Below are positions 1 through 8,171 of a DNA stretch of 64,000 nt, piece by piece. Position 1 is the first letter of the stretch; each line of letters opens with the position of its first letter. The translations under genes and the position numbers were made by a program. The notes beneath the pieces are model-generated. The model saw only the letters and a list, made by a program, of their open reading frames with translations, was not told where the DNA came from and made no database searches. The stretch spans positions 19,951-83,950 of the forward strand of contig NZ_PCOY01000016.1 in assembly GCF_002979475.1 (NCBI RefSeq), written 5' to 3'. This DNA comes from Microbacterium sp. MYb62. Its GTDB lineage: Bacteria > Actinomycetota > Actinomycetes > Actinomycetales > Microbacteriaceae.

Positions 1-628
1 ACAGCGATCCGGGAACAGCGGCCATGTACTGCAGCGGCGAGAGCGCGAGCAGCACGGTGATCCCTCCGAACGCGAAGCCCGTGATCCCGATCCATCGCGG
101 CGCCGCCCCTGCCCGCGACGCGACGCCGACGGCGAGGGCCGCGAGTCCTCCGCCCGCCCACAGCCACGGGATGGTCGCGATCCAATGCGAGTACATCCCG
201 ATGTCGCCGGGCAGGTTGATCGCGGTGTCGTCGATGCCGAACAGGAACTCGGTGTCCAGGCCGCTCCCCAGCACCTGGGCGGCGGCGACCAGCAGCAGGC
301 CGGCGAAGGCGATCAGCGGTGCCGTCGACTGCGCACCGGTCGACGCGTGCAGTCGGCGGTGCAGCCCGGCCGCGAACACCACGATCAGCAGCGCCGAGGC
401 GAGGGTCGCGACGTGGAAGGCGATCAGCAGCGGTCGCCTGTCCATGAGCCCGGCATTGATGGCCTCGGAGGTGATCACGCTGCCGCGGATGTACTCCGGG
501 GACAGCGACATCGAGAGGAAGACGCTCGCGATCGAACCGATCGCAGCGAAGAGCCCCGACACCGCCCAGAGGCGTGGGCGAGGTCTCAGCGCGAGAGCGG
601 AAGGCGTGGAGACGACGGATGCGGTCAT
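1..628 (-). CDS. Multi-pass membrane protein, 3' part outside the window
   Basis: The gene starts with ATG at 628 and stays open to the left edge, so about 209 residues are visible and the C-terminus is missing. A purine-rich AGACAGGA ribosome site lies just upstream of the start. The translation has about five hydrophobic segments (roughly residues 18-38, 75-97, 112-132, 155-175 and 180-205) and no catalytic motif that I recognise. It is divergent from the membrane gene at 885, which has a similar size and topology, and the pair shares a control region with a long inverted repeat. The context suggests a target of the two-component system encoded at 1748-6849. Function is unknown. Confidence 0.7.
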   Translation of the reverse strand, partial: MTASVVSTPSALALRPRPRLWAVSGLFAAIGSIASVFLSMSLSPEYIRGSVITSEAINAGLMDRRPLLIAFHVATLASALLIVVFAAGLHRRLHASTGAQSTAPLIAFAGLLLVAAAQVLGSGLDTEFLFGIDDTAINLPGDIGMYSHWIATIPWLWAGGGLAALAVGVASRAGAAPRWIGITGFAFGGITVLLALSPLQYMAAVPGSL

Positions 629-698
629 TTGGGAGTTCCTGTCTGTGAGCACGCGCCTCTCGGGCGCGGGCACCGGAGTCGGCGCCCCTCGACACTCG

Positions 699-833
699 CC
701 GTCCCGGAGTCCCGGGCGTCAGGGGCCGATGTCCCGGTCTCGGAGGAGAACCCGCCGTGGCGCCCCTCCGCCGCCCGATGCAGCGCCCGCCGACTCGTGA
801 CCGAGGCCCCTGACGCCCGGGACACCCGGACGC
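699..833. promoter_or_regulatory. Divergent control region with long inverted repeat and four CGGGAC/GTCCCG sites
   Basis: Two arms of about 29 bp (699-727 and 805-833) are inverted copies of each other. The innermost 19 bases match perfectly (core CCCGGGCGTCAGGGGCC at 711-727) and there are two mismatches further out. The hexamer GTCCCG or its complement occurs at 701-706, 709-714, 731-736 and 818-823. The region separates two divergent membrane-protein genes. The same hexamer is clustered in front of the kinase and response-regulator genes, so these look like binding sites of that regulator. The regulator assignment is inference. Confidence 0.55.
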
Positions 834-884
834 GCAGAGTGAGCGAGCGTCCGCTGGGGGCGCATCGACAGACAGGAGAGACCG

Positions 885-1658
885 ATGTCTCAGATCACCG
901 CCGCGCGCGAGCGCGGTTCACGCCCCTCCGCCTCACGCGGAGGACGACTCTGGCTGCTGTGGGGAGTCGCCGCAGGACTCCTCGGCTTCACGGCGACCAT
1001 CCTCTTCGACGTGCGGCCGTGGACGGAGGCGGACTACGAGCGGGGCGGTGTGCTCATCGCCGCCGCCGAGGACATGCCGAACCTCGATCCCACGGGAAAC
1101 CGACTCGGCTTCCTGTTCGGCTTCGCCGCGGTCGCCTGCCTGCTGGTGCTGCACGGAGCGTGGCGCGTGCGCACGGAACGCGCCGAGCACTCCGTCGCAT
1201 CGCGGGTCTTCTCCGCGGGACTCGTGACCTCGGCCGCCGGCCTCACCTTCGGATACGCCTGGAAGGGGACGCTGGCCCTCTACGGCCATGGCGGTCCCGA
1301 GTTCGGAAGCTTCGGCAACGAGGGGCTGCTCGTCTTCTACGCGCTGACCGATTTCGGGGCGTTCATCCCGTGGTTCGGCGTTCTCGTCTCGCTGGGTGCG
1401 CTCGCCGCGATGGCCTGGGTCGAGCGCTCGGTCTCCCGCATCCTCGGCACCCTGCTCGCGGGGCTCGTGCTCCTCGTGGCGGCGGGCTACATCGTCACCG
1501 GCGTGCCCGGACTCGCAGGGCCCGTCGGCGGACTCGGGCTCGCCTTCGCCTCGCTGTGGCTGCTGGTGGGCCGCCGAGGAGTCGCGGTCGGGGAGCGGAC
1601 CGGGGTGCGCACGGTCGCCGGCTCCGCCGCGGTATCCGATGCGGAGCCGAGCCGATGA
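885..1658 (+). CDS. Conserved multi-pass membrane protein
   Basis: A 257-residue protein starts at ATG 885 behind an AGGAGAG ribosome site. It has about six hydrophobic segments (first at about residues 22-43, then around 77-95, 108-130, 138-165 and two between 180 and 230) joined by short loops, with a hydrophilic tail. I see no enzymatic motif. It faces the partial membrane gene at 1-628 across an inverted-repeat control region and converges on the sensor-kinase operon. The most economical reading is a membrane target or accessory protein of the adjacent two-component system, but this is context only. In-frame codons after the stop remain open to 1735. Confidence 0.8.
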   Translation: MSQITAARERGSRPSASRGGRLWLLWGVAAGLLGFTATILFDVRPWTEADYERGGVLIAAAEDMPNLDPTGNRLGFLFGFAAVACLLVLHGAWRVRTERAEHSVASRVFSAGLVTSAAGLTFGYAWKGTLALYGHGGPEFGSFGNEGLLVFYALTDFGAFIPWFGVLVSLGALAAMAWVERSVSRILGTLLAGLVLLVAAGYIVTGVPGLAGPVGGLGLAFASLWLLVGRRGVAVGERTGVRTVAGSAAVSDAEPSR

Positions 1659-1747
1659 GCCGGGGGCTCTGAACTCGGCTTCCAGGTGCAGCCCGGGGAG
1701 GGCTCGATCGTGATCGTCCTCCAGCCGGCGGGCTAGCCGCGCCGCCG

Positions 1748-3838
1748 TCAGCCGCGGCGGTCGGCGGCGCGCACCCGCACGAGCGTGCCGCCGTCCGCCG
1801 GCTGGACCCACTCCACCTGGAAGTCCGCCTCCTGCGCCCATTCGCGCATCGACGCGAGACCGACGCCGGCGCTGCGGTGCTCGCCGAGGCCGCGTCCGTC
1901 GTCGTGCACGCGCAGGACGACGTCGTCCGCGCCGCCGAGAGTCACCACGACCGCTCCGGCGCCGGCATGCCGCACGGCATTCAGCACGGCTTCGGCCGCG
2001 ATCCGCAGCAGGATGCCCGAACGCCGAGGGTCGAGTGCCACCGCATCCGCGACGACCAGACGCACCGCGCTGGCGGCACCGGCGAACGACGCGACGAGGG
2101 CGTCCAGGCCGCCGACGAGGTCGGTGACCGCTGCCGTGCCTCCTCGCGCGAGCCCGGTCAGCGTGAGCGTCTGCGCCTCCAGAAGCTCGCCCACCCGCAC
2201 GGCTGTCGCCTCCGCCGCGGCGCGATCACCGCGTGCGAGGAGGTTGGCCGCGGCGGCCAGCGAGAACCCGGCGCCGGAGAGAGCGGGTCCGAGTCCGTCA
2301 TGCAGCTCGCGGCGCAGCGCTCGTCGTTCGGCATGCCTGGCATCGGCTGCGCTCCGGCGTGCGGCGTCCAGCGCGGTGGATGCTGCGGCGAGCCGCACGA
2401 CGACGCCGATCACCGGTGCGAGGTCGGCGATGGTCTCGCGGGCGCGACGCCCTACCTGCAGGTCGGGGTCGGAGCCGGTGACAGCGAGCACCGCGGGCCG
2501 GTCGGCCTCGCCGCCGCCGGCATCCAGCGTGAACAGCACGGGCGTGCCCTGCGGCGTGCCGACCCGCACCCCCACGGCGTCGGAAGCGGTCGTCGCGGTG
2601 CGGGATCCGCGCTCATCCGTCCCGCGATCGGTCGCGGTGCTGATGCGCACCGAACCGAGCCGCAGCGTGCGACGCAGTGCCGAGGCCAGTGCTCGCAGTC
2701 CGTCGGATCCGGTCGCGATCTCGCCGACCTCGGCCCCGAGCGTGTTCACGAGGCGCTCCGGGGCACCGGCCTCGCCGTAGACGAGTCGGTCGACACGGTG
2801 ATGGATGACACGACGGGCGGGGAGCAGGCCGACGGCGATCGCGGCGGCTGTCGTGAACACCGCGACCGGCGTCGGGGGACCGAGGGTCTCGAGAGCGGTC
2901 ACGGTGAGCAGGTAGGCGGCCGCGGCCAGCACGGCGAGGATGCTGGTGGTCAGCACGGCACTCACCGCCACGTCGATGCCGCGGAGCCGGTGCTGGAGAC
3001 CCATCACGAGGATGGCCGACGGGTAGAAGATCTGGCCGACGATGGGGGCGATCGTGCCGAAGACCCAGATCGGATCGGCGAGCTGCAGAGACGCCGGGAG
3101 CACTGTGACGACATACGAGGCCGTGAGGAAGATATGGCCGACGAGCAGCCACAGCAAGGGCGACCGCTCCTCGCGCCCCGCCCGCAGAGCGTGACGCGCC
3201 AGGATTCCGGCGACCACCAGCGAGCAGCACAGCGTCACCGCCGCGGCGACGGCATAGGCCCCGGGGAGCACGCTCTGATAGCCCGGCCAGGCGGGCGCGA
3301 GCGGATTGTCGAGGGGGCCGTCTCCCCGCTGCGTCATCGATGCGGCCGTCGCCACGACGGTCGCGGTCGCGACCACGCGCAGCAGCATGCGGCGCAGCGC
3401 GCCCCGCCCGCCCGGGAGGAGGAGCAGCGGGACGATCGCCGTCAGGAAGGTGCCGGGGACGAACGCCCATCCGCCCGCGTACGCGAGCAGCCCCGCCCCG
3501 GGGAGTGTCGGATCCTCGAGCGCGAGCAGTCCGTACTGCACGCCGAACGCCGCGAGCCCGGAGCCGACCGCGTGCGCACCCAGCAGGACGGCGACCGGCT
3601 GCGGTCGACGCAGCAGCAGCACGGCCGCGAGCGGTGCGTAGACGAAGGCGACCGCGACGCCGATGTCGTCGAAGCGAGCTTGCGCCTGAGGAGGCGCCGG
3701 AGAGAGGAACGTCCCCGCGACGGGGGCGGCGGGGAGTTGGAAGATCCAGGCCAGGGCGATCGACGCGCACGCCAGCCCCCACGCGGGGACCAGCACGGCG
3801 AGGGCGGCGACCGTCCGCCACGGAGACGGGCGGTTCAC
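1748..3838 (-). CDS. Sensor histidine kinase, HisKA_3/NarL-partner type
   Basis: A 696-residue membrane sensor kinase. About nine hydrophobic segments in the first 330 residues form the sensor, followed by a linker with GAF-like character. The dimerisation motif is RRELHDGLGPAL, with the predicted phospho-acceptor at His513. The ATPase domain keeps the N box (AEAVLNAVRHAG) and the G box (VHDDGRGLG), followed by GVGLASMRE, so it should be active. The start is GTG 3838, overlapping the stop of the upstream kinase-like gene by four bases (GTGA), which indicates translational coupling. The divergent LuxR-type regulator at 6130 is the obvious phosphotransfer partner. Confidence 0.9.
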   Translation of the reverse strand: MNRPSPWRTVAALAVLVPAWGLACASIALAWIFQLPAAPVAGTFLSPAPPQAQARFDDIGVAVAFVYAPLAAVLLLRRPQPVAVLLGAHAVGSGLAAFGVQYGLLALEDPTLPGAGLLAYAGGWAFVPGTFLTAIVPLLLLPGGRGALRRMLLRVVATATVVATAASMTQRGDGPLDNPLAPAWPGYQSVLPGAYAVAAAVTLCCSLVVAGILARHALRAGREERSPLLWLLVGHIFLTASYVVTVLPASLQLADPIWVFGTIAPIVGQIFYPSAILVMGLQHRLRGIDVAVSAVLTTSILAVLAAAAYLLTVTALETLGPPTPVAVFTTAAAIAVGLLPARRVIHHRVDRLVYGEAGAPERLVNTLGAEVGEIATGSDGLRALASALRRTLRLGSVRISTATDRGTDERGSRTATTASDAVGVRVGTPQGTPVLFTLDAGGGEADRPAVLAVTGSDPDLQVGRRARETIADLAPVIGVVVRLAAASTALDAARRSAADARHAERRALRRELHDGLGPALSGAGFSLAAAANLLARGDRAAAEATAVRVGELLEAQTLTLTGLARGGTAAVTDLVGGLDALVASFAGAASAVRLVVADAVALDPRRSGILLRIAAEAVLNAVRHAGAGAVVVTLGGADDVVLRVHDDGRGLGEHRSAGVGLASMREWAQEADFQVEWVQPADGGTLVRVRAADRRG

Positions 3839-5733
3839 GCTCGCCCCGCCACGGTGAGCGTGCCGGACGGGCGGTCCTCGTCGGCGCGGTATCCGGCCTC
3901 TTCCGCGCGAGCGCGCAGGGCACGGAGGATCGGTTCGGTGCGCGTGCGCTCGCCGCTCAGTCGCAGCTCCCACCGGTCGGCGGTGTGCACGGCCACCTCG
4001 ATGCGATCGACGCCTCCGCGTCGTCTCGCACGCAGCACCGCCTCCGCGACGAGGTGGTAGACGGCTTCGGGATGCTCGGGCGCCTGTCGCACATCGGCGC
4101 GGAGATCCGGGCTCTCGAAGCGCGCGGACAGCTCGGCGAGAGCGGCGGGGAGATCGCCCGCGTCGAGCGATCCGGGCAGCAGCGTGCGCGCCAGGTCCCG
4201 CACGTCGGTCGTCGCGGACTGCAGCGACGCGGCGGCCCGTCCGAGCAGTGCTCCCGGGTCCGTCGCATCCGGGAGTTCCTCGAGATCCCGGCGGATGCGT
4301 GCGAGAGCGGGTTCGATCCCGGCTTCGATCTCGGCGCGGGCGAACCGTCGCTCGCTCGCGGCGATCTGCCTGGCGCGGTCCCTGGCCTCCCGCAGGCCCT
4401 CGTTGATCTCGGCGAGGAGCACGGCGACGCTCAGCACTCCGCCGATCCGGCGCAGCGCGTCGATCGTTCGGGGCTCCGGGCGTCGGCCGGCGGCTCCGCA
4501 GGCCTCCACAGTCCCGCAGGGACCGTCCGCCGCGAACAGCGTGATGATCTGCGCGGTCGTCGGGTCGATGGTCCCGGCCTGGGCACGCATCCCCTCGCCG
4601 GTCGACGAGATGATCGCCACGCCTCCGAGCCGCAACGACTGCCGCAGGGCCGCGGCCAGGGCGTCGAGCGAGCCGCCCTCCCCTCCGGCGATCCCCTCGC
4701 TCACGGTTCGCAGGAGAGCGCGGGGATCGGCCGATCTGCCGTAGAGCAGCTGGTCGACCGCACGTTGGATGCCGCGTCTGGCCGGCTCCGCGCCGATGGC
4801 CAGGAGCACGACGGCGATCATCCCCCCGCTCGTGGGGGTGAGCGGAGCCAGCTGGGCCGCCGTCGCTGCGACCGCGCCGTAGGCGACGAGCAGGGCGGAC
4901 ACCAGCAGCACGCCGACGGCGAAGCGCGCCAGCGGCGGGTCGACGGCATCCGGGGCGCGGGCGATCGCGGTGAGCATGAAGGATGCCGCGGCGAACAGCA
5001 CACCTGCCGGGAGGAATGCCGCGGCGAACGCGGTCCCGATGAACGACGACCCGCCCTCCTCGCCGATGATGTATCCCCCGACGCCGGAGAGCAGGAGCGC
5101 GAAATGTGACAGGGCCAGCCACAGGGCGGCCTCATGATCGGGCGAGGCGCGTCGGGCAGCTGCCCAGAGGATCATCAGGCCGGATCCGAGCGCGAGGGCG
5201 AGCCAGACGATCCACAGGGCGGGGGCGACCGGGAGTGCGTGCCCCTGATGCAGCTCCGCCGCGCTCGTGACGGCGATGGCTGTGGAGAGCACGACCCCGG
5301 CCGCGAGGAGGGAGCGCCAGCGGAACATCACCGCGGCCCCCAGCACGCCCGCGACCGTGAGACCCCCGGGCATCCAGGCCACTCCCAGCAGGTCGAGCCC
5401 GAGGCCGCCGTCGATCCCTGCGGCGCGGAGTCCCGAGGCGAGCGTGGATGCGCCGGCACCCACCGCCGTCACCGCGAGCGCGAGCGGGAGTAGCGGGCCG
5501 CCGCGGCCGCCGTGCCCGCCGCGCACCGGCAGAAGGGCTGCTGCGGCGCCGAACGCGAGGGCCGCGCTGAGGGTGCCGACGGCTTCGATGCCGGATGCCG
5601 CGCTCAGACACAGCAGCATGCCGACCAGGGCGGGGGCCCACGAGAGCACCAGGATGAGGGCCGCGGGCAGCGTGCGGGTGCCGCGCCGCTGCGGCGCCGG
5701 GGTCGTGCGGGCTCGTGCGACCGTCATGGACAC
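3835..5733 (-). CDS. Degenerate histidine-kinase-like membrane protein (pseudokinase)
   Basis: A 632-residue protein with the same plan as the following kinase: many membrane segments to about residue 310, then a linker and a kinase-like C-terminus. Where the active partner has LHDGLGPAL this protein has IEAGIEPAL, so the phospho-acceptor His is Glu470. The N-box Asn is replaced (AEAVLRARRRGG) and no DxGxG box follows; the ATPase domain is shortened. It therefore cannot autophosphorylate in the usual way and probably acts as a sensor subunit or regulator of the partner kinase. The start is GTG 5733, six bases behind GGAGAGGA; ATG 5727 is an alternative. Confidence 0.88.
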   Translation of the reverse strand: MSMTVARARTTPAPQRRGTRTLPAALILVLSWAPALVGMLLCLSAASGIEAVGTLSAALAFGAAAALLPVRGGHGGRGGPLLPLALAVTAVGAGASTLASGLRAAGIDGGLGLDLLGVAWMPGGLTVAGVLGAAVMFRWRSLLAAGVVLSTAIAVTSAAELHQGHALPVAPALWIVWLALALGSGLMILWAAARRASPDHEAALWLALSHFALLLSGVGGYIIGEEGGSSFIGTAFAAAFLPAGVLFAAASFMLTAIARAPDAVDPPLARFAVGVLLVSALLVAYGAVAATAAQLAPLTPTSGGMIAVVLLAIGAEPARRGIQRAVDQLLYGRSADPRALLRTVSEGIAGGEGGSLDALAAALRQSLRLGGVAIISSTGEGMRAQAGTIDPTTAQIITLFAADGPCGTVEACGAAGRRPEPRTIDALRRIGGVLSVAVLLAEINEGLREARDRARQIAASERRFARAEIEAGIEPALARIRRDLEELPDATDPGALLGRAAASLQSATTDVRDLARTLLPGSLDAGDLPAALAELSARFESPDLRADVRQAPEHPEAVYHLVAEAVLRARRRGGVDRIEVAVHTADRWELRLSGERTRTEPILRALRARAEEAGYRADEDRPSGTLTVAGRA

Positions 5734-6129
5734 GGGCGATCCTCTCCGCGCCTCAGTGTGCCCGAAGCCCGGGCGTCGAGGCCAGCATTCGACGCGTCCC
5801 GGGTCGTATCGCCCGTGAGATCGGGACGCGGCGCCCTCTCGACCGGGACATCGGGACGCCTACCGTCGACGATGGTCGACGACATCCGTCGGCAGGAGGA
5901 GGGACCATGCGCGGTCGAGCGGGCGACCGGCAACAAGCGGGGCCGACATGCTCGGCATCCGTCGGCGTCGTGGGAACGCCGATCCGGGTGGCTCCCGACG
6001 GCTTCCGGCCGGTGGGGCGACAACGGGAACCCGGTGGGAGCAGATGGGGCTGCTCCCACCGAGGACACCCGCCGACGGCCTTCGGGCGAGGCGGGAGGAG
6101 TGGTGCGCGACGGGGAGGAGGGCGCTAGC
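5734..6129. promoter_or_regulatory. 396-bp divergent control region between kinase operon and response regulator
   Basis: This is the only stretch of more than 300 bases without a confident gene. It carries GTCCCG/CGGGAC at 5796-5801, 5822-5827, 5844-5849 and 5852-5857. A dyad, GCGTCGA-N9-TCGACGC, spans 5773-5795. ATCGGGACGC is repeated with a spacing of exactly 30 bp (5820-5829 and 5850-5859). The word CCCGGGCGTC at 5768-5777 also occurs in the arms of the inverted repeat at 699-833. Farther right is the hairpin at 6033-6060. I see no convincing reading frame. Autoregulation by the response regulator is inferred from the shared sites. Confidence 0.5.
6033..6060. repeat. Perfect 11-bp hairpin upstream of the response regulator
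   Basis: GGTGGGAGCAG (6033-6043) and CTGCTCCCACC (6050-6060) pair perfectly around the 6-base loop ATGGGG. No T-run follows, so it is not a typical terminator. It lies 70 bases before the response-regulator start and could be a leader hairpin or a protein-binding dyad. Its outer half-sites TGGGAGC and GCTCCCA match the half-sites of the CebR boxes at 44105-44152, but here they are separated by 10 bases. Confidence 0.5.
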
Positions 6130-6849
6130 GTGAGCGGCATGCCAGAGCAGCCGATCGCCGTGGATGCGACGCCCGACGGTGCCGTGCGCATCTTCGTCGT
6201 CGATGATCACCCGGTCTTCGCATACGGGATGTCGAGCTTCCTCGAATCGATCGACGGGTTCGAGGTCGTAGGTCGGGCGGGCACCGAGGATGAGGCCGTG
6301 GAAGGGGTGCTGGCCGCCCAGCCCGACGTCGTGCTCATGGACGTGGATCTCGGGTCGGGGTCGGGCATCGAGGCGACGCGCCGTATCGTCCGGGCAGCCC
6401 CCGGGATCGGGGTGCTCATCGTGACGATGCTCGGCGACGACGACTCGGTGTTCGCCGCGTTGCGGGCCGGGGCCCGTGGCTACCTGCTCAAGAGCGCGCT
6501 GCCCGATGAGATCGAGCGCGGGCTGCGGGCGGTGGCCGCCGGCGACGTCCTGCTCACGGCAGAGATCGGGCGGCGGGCGATCGATCTGCTCTCCGGGGCG
6601 CGGACGACGGGACCCGTGGTGTTCCCCGAACTCACGCACCGGGAGCGCGAGGTGCTCGATCTGATCGCCCGCGGGCTCGACAACCAGGCCGTCGCCCGGC
6701 GGCTCGTACTGTCGTCGAAGACCGTGCGCAACTATCTGTCCGGTATCCTCGCGAAGCTCGCCGTCCCCGATCGCAGCGCACTCATCGTGCGCGCCCGCGA
6801 GGCGGGCCTCGGTCGCGACGTCGTCGACCCGCCTCCCGACCCCGGGTGA
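6130..6849 (+). CDS. LuxR/NarL-family response regulator
   Basis: A 239-residue regulator. The receiver domain (about residues 18-135) contains the VVDDH acidic pair, the phospho-acceptor Asp71 in VVLMDVDLG, and a Thr and Lys in the expected places (IVTML, LLKS). The C-terminal LuxR-type HTH begins at LTHREREVLDLIARG and continues through SSKTVRNYLSGIL. The start chosen is GTG 6130 because GGAGGAGG (6114-6121) lies eight bases upstream; ATG 6139 would be 17 bases away. It is divergent from the two kinase genes and is their natural partner. Clustered CGGGAC sites in both nearby control regions are candidate targets. Confidence 0.92.
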   Translation: MSGMPEQPIAVDATPDGAVRIFVVDDHPVFAYGMSSFLESIDGFEVVGRAGTEDEAVEGVLAAQPDVVLMDVDLGSGSGIEATRRIVRAAPGIGVLIVTMLGDDDSVFAALRAGARGYLLKSALPDEIERGLRAVAAGDVLLTAEIGRRAIDLLSGARTTGPVVFPELTHREREVLDLIARGLDNQAVARRLVLSSKTVRNYLSGILAKLAVPDRSALIVRAREAGLGRDVVDPPPDPG

Positions 6850-6890
6850 CCTTTCCCCGCCGTCCCCCGCCCGCCGCGCTGTCTCTCCGT

Positions 6891-6949
6891 TTCCGGTCGC
6901 ACTTGCTGTCGTTCTCGCCGCGCGGAAGCGGCAGGAATTGCGACCGGAG
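6891..6949. repeat. Palindromic intergenic element, copy 1
   Basis: Left arm 6891-6911 begins TTCCGGTCGC and right arm 6929-6949 ends GCGACCGGAG, with a 17-base loop. The arms pair at 17 of 21 positions. The same element recurs at 37972-38030 and 45521-45580, so this is a dispersed family. It sits between the response-regulator stop and the alarmone-synthetase start. Confidence 0.75.
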
Positions 6950-7053
6950 TGCCCACGGGCCGCGCCGAAGCACCTGGGTGACGGTGTTCGGGAATCGTGA
7001 GGACATCGGGTATCCACAGCGGTTTCCGATCACGAAGCCGTAACGTCGTCGGC

Positions 7054-7788
7054 ATGACGACCGTTCACGTCACCGAGGACACGATCAACCAGGCCCGCGA
7101 GCTGCGCGACGAGCTGCAGCGGTTCCTGCGTGAGTACGAGTTCGGGATGCGCGAGGTCGAGACGAAGATCTCGATCCTGCGCGACGAGTTCACGCACGAC
7201 CACGCGTACAACCCGATCGAGCACGTGAAGAGTCGGCTGAAGTCGCCCGACAGCATCGTCGAGAAGATCGCCCGGAAGGGGATCGACGAGCCCGACTTCG
7301 ACCGCATCCGCGCCGAGATCACCGACATCGCCGGTGTGCGCGTGACGTGCAGCTTCGTCGCCGACGTGTACCGCCTGTTCGACCTGCTCACCGCGCAGGA
7401 CGACATCACCGTGCGCACGGTCAAGGACTACATCGCGCACCCGAAGGACAACGGGTACAAGAGCCTGCACGCGATCATCGAGGTGCCCGTGTTCCTGTCG
7501 ACCGGCGCGCTGTTGGTGCCGGTCGAAGTGCAGTTCCGCACCATCGCGATGGATTTCTGGGCGAGCCTCGAGCACAAGATCTACTACAAGTTCTCGAACC
7601 AGGTGCCCTCGCACCTCGTCGACAGCCTGTCGGATGCTGCGGATGCCGCCGCCGAGCTCGACAACAGGATGGAGCGGCTGCACCGGGAGGCGCACGGCGT
7701 GCCGCAGCGGCAGCTCGCCCCGCCACCCCCTCCCGCGCCGCCCGCGGCACCGCACACCCCTGCCGACCCTCGGGTCGTCGGGGTCTAG
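7054..7788 (+). CDS. Small alarmone synthetase (GTP pyrophosphokinase, RelQ/RelP-like)
   Basis: A 244-residue single-domain RelA/SpoT-family synthetase that should transfer pyrophosphate from ATP to GDP or GTP to make (p)ppGpp in the cytoplasm. Hallmarks are DIAGVRV, the substrate loop KDYIAHPKDNGYKSLH and VEVQFRTIAMDFWASLEHK. There is no HD hydrolase domain and no TGS/ACT regulatory half, so it is synthesis-only. The C-terminal 35 residues are proline-rich and look disordered, which is longer than usual for this family. I start at ATG 7054; the upstream in-frame extension has no ribosome site and contains no family residues. It stands alone behind the palindromic element. Confidence 0.93.
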   Translation: MTTVHVTEDTINQARELRDELQRFLREYEFGMREVETKISILRDEFTHDHAYNPIEHVKSRLKSPDSIVEKIARKGIDEPDFDRIRAEITDIAGVRVTCSFVADVYRLFDLLTAQDDITVRTVKDYIAHPKDNGYKSLHAIIEVPVFLSTGALLVPVEVQFRTIAMDFWASLEHKIYYKFSNQVPSHLVDSLSDAADAAAELDNRMERLHREAHGVPQRQLAPPPPPAPPAAPHTPADPRVVGV

Positions 7789-7901
7789 CCGAGAGACACC
7801 GGGTCCGCCGCGCTCCCCGCTGCACTCCCCGGCCGCGCTGACGGCGCCGCCGGGCGTCGACCGTGTTGCGCGCGGAGCCGCGGTCCTGGGAGCATCGGCT
7901 G

Positions 7902-8171
7902 GTGGTGAGAACGCAGGAAGCCGTGGACGTCGAGTCCGATCACGATGTCGACGAACTCGGCGGGCTCGACCGTGGGCGGCAGCGGTGCGAGTGCGATCAC
8001 GGTGACGACGAGGGCTACCAGCCCTGCGGACGCAAGGCCAGATGGCGCGTGACGGTCGACTGCGTATGCGGCGAAGGCCACCCGCGTCGGGTCGAGATCC
8101 TGTGCTCGCGATGCCTGCGCACGCTGCGACAGTTCCAGGGTCGCGAGGCCATCACCGCGCGTCGTCTCTGA
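7902..8171 (+). CDS. Small Cys-rich, possibly zinc-ribbon protein
   Basis: An 89-residue frame starting at GTG 7902 (or 7905), nine bases behind GGGAG. Cysteines are arranged as CxC, then C, CxC and CxxC (CECDH, PCG, CVCG, CSRC), with an aromatic-basic KARWRV segment between, which suggests a small metal-binding fold. The opposite strand is also open here (8201 to 7785) and would encode a one-membrane-segment protein. I prefer the plus strand because that minus frame needs many rare GCA, GTA and CTT codons exactly where the plus frame has preferred TGC, TAC and AAG. No function is assigned. Confidence 0.5.
   Translation: MVRTQEAVDVESDHDVDELGGLDRGRQRCECDHGDDEGYQPCGRKARWRVTVDCVCGEGHPRRVEILCSRCLRTLRQFQGREAITARRL

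Noticed and set aside
24..800. Long plus-strand open frame at the left edge
   Set aside because: It is antisense to the membrane gene 1-628, whose translation has clear membrane segments, a ribosome site and good codon use.
1748..5122. A single 1124-residue protein covering both kinase genes
   Set aside because: The part upstream of 3838 is an arginine-rich off-frame translation of the pseudokinase gene; the GTGA overlap and family start at GTG 3838 are much better.
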